From JAJEFO01 sp009843725 (GTDB lineage: Bacteria; Pseudomonadota; Alphaproteobacteria; Rhodobacterales; Rhodobacteraceae), in assembly GCA_965243215.1 (NCBI GenBank), contig CBDEUJ010000005.1, forward strand, positions 310,001 to 374,000: 64,000 nt of DNA. Reading direction: 5' to 3'. A program made the translations under genes and the position numbers. Below the pieces are notes generated by a model, which searched no databases, was not told where the DNA came from, and worked only from the letters and a program-made list of their open reading frames with translations. Shown here piece by piece: positions 8,502 to 15,996 of this stretch (the first letter of the stretch is position 1; each line of letters begins with the position of its first letter).

Positions 8502-9520
8502 GCGATCTGCAAGCCGCAAAGGCGGTCGTGCGCGCAGTCTACGATGCGCTCGACCACGCCGACCCGACTGACACCGCCGACGTCATGACCAGTCACTGCG
8601 CACCCGACCTGGTGTGGCGCGGGTTTCATCCATTCAACGAGATTGTGGGAAGCGAACGGGTGGCCGAACGGTTCTGGGCGCCGCTCAAGACATCGCTGAC
8701 GGCCTTGCAGCGCCGTCTCGACCTGTTCTTCGCCGGACGCAACCAGATCGACGGATTCGAGACGGTCTGGGTCGGGACGATGGGACACCTGATGGGGCTG
8801 TTTGACGAGCCCTGGATTGGCATCCGGCCAACTGGCAAGGTCGCGATGCTCCGATACGCGGCCTTCCATAGGGTTGCCGCCGACCGCATCGCCGAAACCG
8901 CGATGTATTTCGACATCCCGCACCTGATGCTGCAGGCGGGCGTTAACCACTTTGCCCCGCAGACGGGCGCGCATCTGGTCCAGCCCGGACCCATGACGCA
9001 TGACGGTTTGCTCTACGACCCCCAGGAACCGTCCGAGGGCGAGGCAACGTTGTCAGCCATCAATGCCATGCTTGGCGACATCTGCAGCTGGGACGCCGAG
9101 CGAACGGAACCGCTGGTCGACGAACTGCGCCGAACCTGGAACGAAGACATGGTCTGGTGGGGGCCTGCTGGAATTGGCGCAACCTACACGATTCCGCGCT
9201 ACGCCGCGCAGCATTCCGGCCCGTTTCGCAGCGCGTTCCGGACACGGCGGTTCAGTGGAGACCTGGCAATGATTGCCGAAGGCCGTTTCGGGGGGCTGGT
9301 CGGCTGGCCCAACCTGACACTGAAGCATGACGGCGGATTCATGGGCATGCCGGCCACTGATCGCGAGGGAGACATGCGGGTGATCGACATGTATCGCCGC
9401 GAGGGAGCGAAGCTGACCGAGAACTGGGTGTTCATCAACCTTCTGCACTTCTGGAACATGCAGGGCCTCGATGTCCTCGGGCGGATGGAGGCGATGGATC
9501 CCGTGCATGCGGCCACGTAG
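8498..9520 (+). CDS. Double-domain SnoaL-like protein, third of three
   Basis: 340 aa, closest in pattern to the preceding gene: VWRGFHPFNE, MGHLMGLFDEPW and THDGLL in half 1; MVWWGPAGIGATYT, GGFMGMPATD and LTENWVFINLLHFWNMQGLD in half 2. The start is a TTG (8498) that overlaps the previous stop as TTGA, with GAGGTG upstream; no ATG lies nearby. A decayed copy of its 3' end is found at 12330-12540, also followed by a sulfatase gene on the other strand. Confidence 0.73.
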   Translation: MSDLQAAKAVVRAVYDALDHADPTDTADVMTSHCAPDLVWRGFHPFNEIVGSERVAERFWAPLKTSLTALQRRLDLFFAGRNQIDGFETVWVGTMGHLMGLFDEPWIGIRPTGKVAMLRYAAFHRVAADRIAETAMYFDIPHLMLQAGVNHFAPQTGAHLVQPGPMTHDGLLYDPQEPSEGEATLSAINAMLGDICSWDAERTEPLVDELRRTWNEDMVWWGPAGIGATYTIPRYAAQHSGPFRSAFRTRRFSGDLAMIAEGRFGGLVGWPNLTLKHDGGFMGMPATDREGDMRVIDMYRREGAKLTENWVFINLLHFWNMQGLDVLGRMEAMDPVHAAT

Positions 9521-9589
9521 GCGCTGCCGTCAAACCTCCCTCGTCGAAACCGCAAACCGGAGGGATTCGCGGAACAGCCGGTCGAGACT

Positions 9590-10090
9590 TCACTCTGCCT
9601 CGAACGCGTCATTCAGCGGCGGGAACCGATAGCGCGCCACCGCCGCCGTCCAGTCCATGTGGTTGCGCACGTAGTCGTTCGTCACATCGCGATGCGGGTC
9701 GAAATCCCTGGCTTCGCCCGCCCCCGCCCCCGCTTCCGTCGCCGAGTTGAGAAAATGCCGTGACCGCTGCGAATCCAGGGCCTGCATGCGAAGCGCTTCG
9801 CTGTCCCGGCGCGCTTCAACTTCCTCGGCAAGGCTCCGGGCAGTGGCGGACCAGTCAGGACGCCACGCCAGGTTCTCGGTCTCCATCGTCCGGATCCGTC
9901 GAGAGGTCGAAGAGCTGCGGAGGATCGGCATCGCAATGAATGTACTTCAGCCTGTCCCGCCCGATCATGAACGCGGGCGGCGGTGTGATTTCCGCGCAAT
10001 ATTCGCCGATGGACTCGTCCACGAGATCTATCTCGCCTCGCGCGAGCGGCACCAGCGAGCGCCCGTCGCCGGTCCCGTCCGGAACGTATT
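9590..10090 (-). pseudogene. 3' fragment of a choline-sulfatase-like gene
   Basis: The last third of a sulfatase, matching the intact gene at 12615-14156. Blocks shared with it are DGRSL(V/M)PLARGEID, IGEYCAE(I/M)TP, KYIHCDADPPQLFDL, PDWSATARSLAEEVEAR and AARYRFPPLND-like. The reading frame changes near 9890 (after DPDDGD..., resuming at ENLAWRPDW), and everything upstream of about base 10090, including the active-site cysteine, is missing. Not functional. Sequence similarity to the 12.5-kb copy continues a little past the stop codon, so a segment rather than a gene was duplicated. Confidence 0.85.
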
Positions 10091-10160
10091 TCGGCCTGCT
10101 TGGCCGACACCTTCGGTGCAAGTTTGCATATGTCATCCCTGATGAGGAAAGGGCTTTAGA

Positions 10161-10754
10161 ATGGCATCCGGACTTTCGATCAAAGAGGTCGCGCATATTG
10201 CGGATGCACCCCCGCGCAGTGTCGATAAGGCGATCGAGGCGGGCGTCATGAAACCCGTGAAGCGCCGCGCCGCGTTTTCCAGAGCACATGCCCGGCTCCT
10301 GAATGTCGACGCCGTCTGCTATTTCGCCGCCGTCGAACACCTGAAGTTCCTGCAAGGTGTCCCGGTCAAACGAAAGAAGGCTCTGTTTGAGGCCATTCGC
10401 AAGATGCCCGGCCCGAACCTGGAACCGCTTGATCTTGAGCCTGGTCTCCTACTTGATCTTCCAATGATCGCGGGACCTAAGGTGACGGCGGCGCACGCCT
10501 GCCTCGCGGACAGGAAACGCTGCGTCACAACCGATCCGGAAATCTTCGGCGGTGTCCCGACAGTCAAGGGAACCCGAATCCCGGTCTATGCGATCCACGG
10601 GCAGCTGGCAGACGGCGACACGATCGATGATCTTCTGGAGGACCATCCGGAGATCCCTCGCGAGGCATTCGTCACGGCCGACATTTATGCGCGCACTCAT
10701 CCTGAGCGAGGGCGTCCGGTGGTGGCAGGTCGCCCATGGGAAGCCGCTGCGTAA
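10161..10754 (+). CDS. DUF433 protein with N-terminal helix-turn-helix, antitoxin-like
   Basis: 197 aa. The N-terminal 40 residues (LSIKEVAHIADAPPRSVDKA) look like a MerR-type helix-turn-helix. The C-terminal 75 residues are a DUF433 domain (DPEIFGGVPTVKGTRIPVYA, then DDLLEDHPEI). DUF433 proteins are commonly paired with a DUF5615 PIN-like toxin, and such a reading frame begins 7 bp downstream. A ribosome site (GAGGAAAGGG) precedes the ATG. It starts 70 bp after the sulfatase fragment breaks off, so the cassette may have landed in that gene. Because the partner is frameshifted, the antitoxin may now be an orphan. Confidence 0.72.
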   Translation: MASGLSIKEVAHIADAPPRSVDKAIEAGVMKPVKRRAAFSRAHARLLNVDAVCYFAAVEHLKFLQGVPVKRKKALFEAIRKMPGPNLEPLDLEPGLLLDLPMIAGPKVTAAHACLADRKRCVTTDPEIFGGVPTVKGTRIPVYAIHGQLADGDTIDDLLEDHPEIPREAFVTADIYARTHPERGRPVVAGRPWEAAA

Positions 10755-10760
10755 CTCTGC

Positions 10761-11154
10761 ATGAACGTCTTCTTCGACGAATGCGTATCTGCAAGCGCTG
10801 CCGTACAGTTTCGCGACACTACCAATCACGCGACCTGTCACACTCGGGACATCAGCATGTCCGGCGCATCCGTTGCTGACGTGCTGGCCCATTGCATCGA
10901 GTTCGATCACATAACTGATCACAATCAACGGCAAGGACTTCCGGAAACTCTGCGGAAAACCAGACCAACCGCATCCTGGACTTGTCGTCATTCCTTCCGT
11001 CGCGAAGGCCAATCAGATTCGCTTCATCAAGGCCGCGCTGGCGCAGATCGATCAAGAAGCGCCGCCTGAGACACCTCAGGACTGGATGGCCAATCGAGTC
11101 GTGGAAGTGGATTTCCAAGGCAGGACATCACATGTCCAACTGCCGGGAGACTGA
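10761..11154 (+). pseudogene. DUF5615-like (PIN-fold) toxin, frameshifted
   Basis: The N-terminus MNVFFDECVS carries the conserved acidic start of DUF5615 toxins (F-x-DEC), followed by HTRDISMSGASVADVLAHC. The frame is then lost; reading resumes in another frame from 10915 as LITINGKDFRKLCG, which fits the family's motif near the second metal site, and stays open to a TGA at 11152-11154. One extra A at about 10914 accounts for the shift. As given, only the first 50 or so residues could be made in frame. It could be a sequencing error; family assignment moderate. Confidence 0.65.
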
Positions 11155-11685
11155 ACCTTTCAGGCGCAAACGCAGTCCGGTTGCAGGCACCTGCCGCCGC
11201 CGCGAATTACACGGGCCTCCTCGCGTCATTGCCATCGTCGACATCCGGTTCCGCCGACAGGTCCAATCTCATTTTTGGCGGCACTATCAACTCCTGATTC
11301 GATCCGGCAGCCAAGCCGCACCTGTTTTCCCCCGGCGTCTGCAGCTACGTGGAAGCTCCAACCGAGCCTCTCCCGTGTGAACTGCCAGTTGCACCGAATC
11401 CCGCACCTACAAGTCGACTGTTCATTCCGGCTTGCAAACCCGTCCTGCACACAGCGCCCATTGCTCGAAAGCGACAGCCCGGCACCGTGCAACGTCATGG
11501 TTCAGTTTCCCAATACGGACAATTGCTTCGTTCGTGGGGTGTGTCGGCCTGAATGACGGAAAGGCACTTGACGCCATGGTCGTTCTTCCACTTGCCTGTC
11601 CGGCATCAGGGTCGCGTAGGCGCCCCAATGCAGCGACATTCAATCCGGACCTGCCACCAGAGCCAGGTTGACAAGGGAAACAGCG
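11155..11685. other. Gap with no recognisable gene
   Basis: About 530 bp between the broken toxin and the acetyltransferase. Short frames on both strands show no family motif and no ribosome site. I see no hairpin worth naming. Confidence 0.4.
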
Positions 11686-12156
11686 ATGCCAGGAAGTGCA
11701 GCATACGGAGCAAGCAGCGGTGGGACAGAGTTTGTCATCCGCCGAATCTGCGATCGGGATGAGGAAGCGGTTGCGGAACTCTGGCGCGTCTGCGGACTTA
11801 CGCGACCCTGGAATGACCCGCTTGACGATATAGAAAGTGCTCGCGCCAATGTCTCTTCGGAAATTTTCGTGGCCACGGCAGGGAACGGCGGCGACGTCGC
11901 AGGCAGCGTCATGGCCGGATATGACGGTCATCGGGGCTGGGTCTACTATGTCGCGGTTGCGCCGGAGCGCCGCACACTGCGATTGGGCAAGCGCTTGATG
12001 CAGCATGCGGAAACCTGGCTGCGAAATCTTGGCGCTCGCAAGGTCATGCTGATGATCCGCGAAGACAACGAGGAAGTGCGCCGATTCTACGAAGGGCTTG
12101 GCTACGGCATCGAGAAGCGTACAGTCATGAGCTGCTGGATTGACGAACGCAGTTGA
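11686..12156 (+). CDS. GNAT family N-acetyltransferase (YpeA-like)
   Basis: 156 aa, the usual size for a single GNAT domain. Motifs: IRRICDRDEEAVAELWRVCG, then LTRPWNDP and GSVMAGYDGHRGWVYYVAV, which are typical of YpeA-type enzymes, and the acetyl-CoA loop region ERRTLRLGKRLMQHAE (the canonical R/Q-x-x-G-x-G/A is degenerate here: RTLRLG). The ATG at 11686 follows AAGGGAAACAGCG; a TTG six codons upstream is less likely. Acceptor substrate unknown. It lies alone between duplicated SnoaL/sulfatase segments. Confidence 0.8.
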   Translation: MPGSAAYGASSGGTEFVIRRICDRDEEAVAELWRVCGLTRPWNDPLDDIESARANVSSEIFVATAGNGGDVAGSVMAGYDGHRGWVYYVAVAPERRTLRLGKRLMQHAETWLRNLGARKVMLMIREDNEEVRRFYEGLGYGIEKRTVMSCWIDERS

Positions 12157-12329
12157 TCAGCGGCTACCCGCATTGGCGACAAAGTGAATGGCAAGCAGCG
12201 TCTTGTTCGCACTGCCGCAGCAGCGTCGGTTCCATCACGTCACTGTTCAATCTACGTCGACCGCGATCTTGCGTCGTGTGCCCACAGATCGCTGCCAGCA
12301 GATCCAGTCCGATTCAGCAGGTCGCCTGA

Positions 12330-12540
12330 ACGGCTGATCAAGGTTGCCCTGGACGTGATGCAGCAGCGCGCTGCCTCCTGCCATCTGCACCGGGAGAGCG
12401 TACGCGTGATCGACAAGTTCTGCGGCGTTGGGAAGCAATTGGCAGAGAACGGGGCATGCATCGATCTTTCGCACTTCTGGCTCATGCAGGACCCCGATGC
12501 CCGCGGGTGGGCATCAGCAATGAAACCCGCGCGCACGGCC
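12330..12540 (+). pseudogene. 3' remnant of a SnoaL-like gene
   Basis: Reading RVID-x(12)-LAENG-x-CIDLSHFWLMQDPDA, this stretch aligns with the C-terminus of the intact protein ending at 9520 (RVIDMYRREGAKLTENW, INLLHFWNMQGLD). The bases after it (GCGTTGCCGTCGAAC) also match those after 9520 (GCGCTGCCGTCAAAC). The rest of the gene is gone or scrambled. It stands in the same tail-to-tail position relative to a sulfatase as the intact copy. Confidence 0.7.
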
Positions 12541-12614
12541 CCGCAGGCGTTGCCGTCGAACGTCTTCCCCCGAACTGGCATGCCCAGCGATTCCCGCCGC
12601 AGAGGGTAGAGAGC

Positions 12615-14156
12615 TCACTCTGCCTCGGACGTGTCGTTCAGCGGCGGGAACCGATAGCGCGCCGCCGCCGCCGTCCAGTCCATGTGGTTGCGCACATATT
12701 CGTTCGCCGCGTCGCGATGCGGATTGAAGTCCCACGCCTCGCCCGCCCCCGCTTCCATCGCCGCGTTGAGGAAGTGCCGTGATCTCTGCGAACCCAGGAC
12801 CTGCCTGCGAAGCGCCTTGCTGTCCCAGCGCGCTTCAACTTCCTCTGCAAGGCTCCGGGCGGTGGCGGACCAGTCCGGTCGCCCTGCCAAGTTCTTGGTC
12901 TCGCCCGGATCCGTCGCGAGATCGAAGAGCTGCGGAGGATCGGCATCGCAATGAATGTATTTCAGGTTGCCCCGCCTCATCATGAACACGGGCGACGGCG
13001 TCATTTCGGCGCAATACTCGCCGATGGCCTCGTCCACGGGATCGATCTCGCCTCGCGCGAGCGGCATCAGCGAACGCCCGTCGAAAGTCCCCTCCGGAAC
13101 GCACTCCTTCCCGCCAGCGATTTCGAGAAACGTCGGCAAGAGATCGACCAGCGAACATGCATTCCGGGCCGCGCCACGGGTGACGCCCGGGCCGGACATG
13201 ATCAACGGCACTCGTGCGGAATGTTCGAAGAACGACATCTTGTACCAGAGGCCTCGCTCTCCCTGCATGTCGCCGTGATCCGAGGTCACGATGACGATGG
13301 TGTCGTCGATCTCGCCAATCTCCTCGAGCGCCTTCACGATCGCGCCGATCTTGCTGTCAAAATAGCTGACATTCGCCAGGTAGGCGCGGCGCGCCCGGCG
13401 AATCTCTTCATCCGTCAAGGCAACAGTGCTTGCCTCGATTCCGTCCATGACGCGCCGCGAAAACGGATCCTGCTCGTCCGGGGCAAGCGTCATGCCGGGC
13501 AATTCGATCTCGTCGTCGGCATAGAGATCCCAGAACTCTCGCTTCGCCACGTAAGGATCGTGAGGGTGGATGAAGCTTGCCACAAGGCAGAACGGCGCGT
13601 CGTCGCCCGCGCCGCGGTCGCGGCCCCGATCGATCAGCCAGCGTCGCGTCGCAAACTCGACCTCGTCGTCATAGTCGGTCTGGAAGGTCGCGACGGCGAC
13701 ACCGCTCTCCTTGACCGTCTGCATGTTGTGATACCACTTGTCGATCCGCTCCTCGTTGGCGTTCCAGTCTGGCGTCCAGGCAAAGTCCGACGGGTAGATG
13801 TCGGTGGTGACACGATCCTCGAAGCCGTGCTTCTGATCGGGACCGACAAAGTGCATCTTGCCCGAAAGACAGGTACGGTAGCCAAGGCCCTTCAGGCAGT
13901 GCGCGAAGGTCGGAACGCTGGCGGGAAACTCGCTGGCGTTGTCATATGCGCCGATCCGGCTGATCAGCTGGCCGGACATGAACGCGGCGCGCGAGGGCGC
14001 GCAGAGCGGCGAGTTGCAATACGCCGCGTCGAACCGCATGCCCCGCGCGGCCAGTGCATCCATGTGCCGCGTCTTCGCCACAGGATGGCCATAGGCGCCC
14101 GTGAACTGCGGCGCCAGCTGGTCGGCCATTATGACAACGATGTTGGGTCTCCGCAT
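12615..14156 (-). CDS. betC: Choline-sulfatase-like type I sulfatase
   Basis: 513 aa. Type I sulfatases hydrolyse sulfate esters with a formylglycine made from a cysteine in C-x-P-S-R, here CAPSR at residues 52-56. Resemblance to choline-O-sulfatase BetC is high: CNSPLCAPSRAAFMSGQL, GYRTCLSGKMHFVGPDQ, TDIYPSDFAWTPDW, PHDPYVAKREFWDLY, TSDHGDMQGERGLWYKMSFF and the C-terminal YVRNHMDW. Metal ligands include MADQ near the start and SDHGD. GGAGCG precedes the ATG. It is 139 bp downstream of the BKACE gene on the same strand, probably the last gene of that operon; choline from choline-O-sulfate would feed glycine betaine. A truncated copy is at 9590. Confidence 0.78.
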   Translation of the reverse strand: MRRPNIVVIMADQLAPQFTGAYGHPVAKTRHMDALAARGMRFDAAYCNSPLCAPSRAAFMSGQLISRIGAYDNASEFPASVPTFAHCLKGLGYRTCLSGKMHFVGPDQKHGFEDRVTTDIYPSDFAWTPDWNANEERIDKWYHNMQTVKESGVAVATFQTDYDDEVEFATRRWLIDRGRDRGAGDDAPFCLVASFIHPHDPYVAKREFWDLYADDEIELPGMTLAPDEQDPFSRRVMDGIEASTVALTDEEIRRARRAYLANVSYFDSKIGAIVKALEEIGEIDDTIVIVTSDHGDMQGERGLWYKMSFFEHSARVPLIMSGPGVTRGAARNACSLVDLLPTFLEIAGGKECVPEGTFDGRSLMPLARGEIDPVDEAIGEYCAEMTPSPVFMMRRGNLKYIHCDADPPQLFDLATDPGETKNLAGRPDWSATARSLAEEVEARWDSKALRRQVLGSQRSRHFLNAAMEAGAGEAWDFNPHRDAANEYVRNHMDWTAAAARYRFPPLNDTSEAE

Positions 14157-14295
14157 CGCAGCGCTCCAGTTGCTCCGTCAAATGCAGCGCTCAAGAGCGC
14201 CATAGGCAATGTTCCCCGAATCGGCGCCGCCGGACCGAAGGCGCGGCATTCCTGCCAATTGCGCCTGAATTCGACCGCCCCGCAGCGACACCCGG

Positions 14296-15207
14296 TCACG
14301 TCGCGGGCGCCCGCTTGGCCAGGCCGAGATTGCTTCGCACCTCGTCAGGGCCGATCACGCGCGCGCCCATGTTCTCGATGATGCGCACCGCACGCTCGAC
14401 CAGTTGCGCGTTTGTCGCAAGAACGCCCTTTTCGAGCCAGAGATTGTCTTCAAGCCCGACGCGTACGTTGCCGCCCGCCAGCACGGATGCCGCGACATAA
14501 GCCATCTGGTGCCTGCCGAGCGAGAAGGCGGACCAGGCCCATCCCTGCGGCACGTTGTTGACCATGGCCATGAACGTGTTCAGGTCGTCAGGCGCACCCC
14601 AGGGCACGCCCATGCAAAGCTGGGCCAATGCCGGCGCCTTCAGCACGCCTTCTTCCACAAGCGTGCGCGAGAACCAGAGGTGACCGGTATCGAAGGCCTC
14701 GATCTCGGGCGTCACGCCGAGTTCTGTCATCAGCCCGCCCATGGCGCGAAGCATCCCCGGCGTGTTTGTCATCACGTAGTCGGCCTCGGCAAAGTTCATG
14801 GTGCCACAATCCAGAGTGCAGATTTCGGGTCGGCACTCGGCAATGTGGGCCACGCGCTCCTCGGCGCTCGCCATGTCCGTGCCATCCCGCAACGGCAGCG
14901 GTTCGTCGGGCGGGCCAAATATCAGGTCACCGCCCATGCCCGCGGTCAGGTTCAGGACAACGTCCACCTCGGCCGATCTTATGCGGTCGGTCACTTCCCG
15001 GTACAGTTCCTTCCTTCGCGCGGGCGCGCCCGTTTCGGGATCACGCACATGACAATGGACCACGGCTGCCCCGGCCTTCGCCGCATCGATGGCGGCGCCT
15101 GCGATCTCCTCTGGTGATCTGGGCACATGCGGACTGCGATCCTGGGTGCTGCCCGCGCCGGTCACGGCACAGGTGATGAAGACCTCGTGATTCATGGCAA
15201 GCGGCAT
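14296..15207 (-). CDS. BKACE (DUF849), probable 3-dehydrocarnitine cleavage enzyme
   Basis: 303 aa zinc TIM-barrel enzyme. Zinc ligands His51 and His53 (VVHCHVRDPETGAPARR) and the glutamate in NVRVGLEDNLWLEKGVLA. Blocks such as FITCAVTGAG, NLTAGMGGDLIFGPP, EICTLDCGTMNF, FDTGHLWFSRTLVEEG and QLCMGVPWGAPDD are those I associate with the carnitine-pathway BKACE (CdhC), which splits 3-dehydrocarnitine plus acetyl-CoA into betainyl-CoA and acetoacetate. The ATG at 15207 is 3 bp past the caiD stop, and its ribosome site (GGGGAGG) lies in the end of caiD, so the two are translationally coupled. The partner L-carnitine dehydrogenase is not in the window. Confidence 0.75.
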   Translation of the reverse strand: MPLAMNHEVFITCAVTGAGSTQDRSPHVPRSPEEIAGAAIDAAKAGAAVVHCHVRDPETGAPARRKELYREVTDRIRSAEVDVVLNLTAGMGGDLIFGPPDEPLPLRDGTDMASAEERVAHIAECRPEICTLDCGTMNFAEADYVMTNTPGMLRAMGGLMTELGVTPEIEAFDTGHLWFSRTLVEEGVLKAPALAQLCMGVPWGAPDDLNTFMAMVNNVPQGWAWSAFSLGRHQMAYVAASVLAGGNVRVGLEDNLWLEKGVLATNAQLVERAVRIIENMGARVIGPDEVRSNLGLAKRAPAT

Positions 15208-15210
15208 CCT

Positions 15211-15996
15211 TTACCTCCCCTTCCAGACCGGGTCGCGCTTTTCCGCGAACGCGCGGGCCCCTTCGATCTGGTCTTCCGAGCGATAGAGCCTTTCGACGGT
15301 TGCGAACTGGCTCTTGGTGATGCGGTTCATGGCATCCTGGAACTTCATGTCTTCGGCCTCGCGCACGATCTCCTTGATCGCGGCATGCACAAGCGGGGGG
15401 CCAGCGGCAAGGAGATCCGCCATCTCGCGGGCCTTTTCCATGAGATCGGCCACCGGATGCACCTGGTTGACAAGCCCCCAGCGCGCCGCCTCTTCAGCGT
15501 CGATCCACCGCCCGGTCAGCAGCATTTCCATCGCGACGTGATAGGGAATGCGCTTGGGGAGCCTGACGCTCGCCGCATCGGCCACGGTGCCGGAGCGAAT
15601 CTCGGGAAGGGCGAAGGTTGCATGTTCCGCTGCAAGGATGATGTCGCCCGAGAGCGCCAGTTCCAGGCCGCCGCCGCAGCAGATTCCGTTCACCGCCATG
15701 ATCACCGGCTTGTTCAGCCCGCGCAGCTCCTGCAATCCGCCGAAACCGCCCGCCCCATAGTCTCCGTCGACCGCATCGCCTTCGGCGGCAGCCTTGAGAT
15801 CCCACCCGGGGCAGAAGAACTTCTCGCCGGCAGCCGTCACCAGTGCCACCCGCAGACCCGGGTCGTCTCGAAACTCCGTGAACACGTCTCCCATGATCCG
15901 GCTCGTGACCAGGTCGATCGCATTGGCCTTGGGCCGATCGAGCGTCACTTCAAGAACATGTCCCCTGCGGGTCGTACTGATCGGCAGCTCCGTCAT
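15211..15996 (-). CDS. caiD: Crotonobetainyl-CoA hydratase/carnitinyl-CoA dehydratase CaiD
   Basis: 261 aa, the same length as E. coli CaiD, and unusually close to it in motif: LDRPKANAID near residue 20, GEKFFCPGWDLKAAAEGD, GGLELALSGD, and the C-terminus IEGARAFAEKRDPVWKGR. Crotonase fold; the oxyanion hole is formed around CCGGGLEL and ALPEIRSG. It interconverts crotonobetainyl-CoA and L-carnitinyl-CoA. The start overlaps the upstream CoA-ligase stop by 4 bp. Here it sits with an acyl-CoA dehydrogenase and a CoA ligase rather than the enteric caiTABCDE set, which points to aerobic catabolism rather than use of carnitine as electron acceptor (inference). Confidence 0.85.
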   Translation of the reverse strand: MTELPISTTRRGHVLEVTLDRPKANAIDLVTSRIMGDVFTEFRDDPGLRVALVTAAGEKFFCPGWDLKAAAEGDAVDGDYGAGGFGGLQELRGLNKPVIMAVNGICCGGGLELALSGDIILAAEHATFALPEIRSGTVADAASVRLPKRIPYHVAMEMLLTGRWIDAEEAARWGLVNQVHPVADLMEKAREMADLLAAGPPLVHAAIKEIVREAEDMKFQDAMNRITKSQFATVERLYRSEDQIEGARAFAEKRDPVWKGR

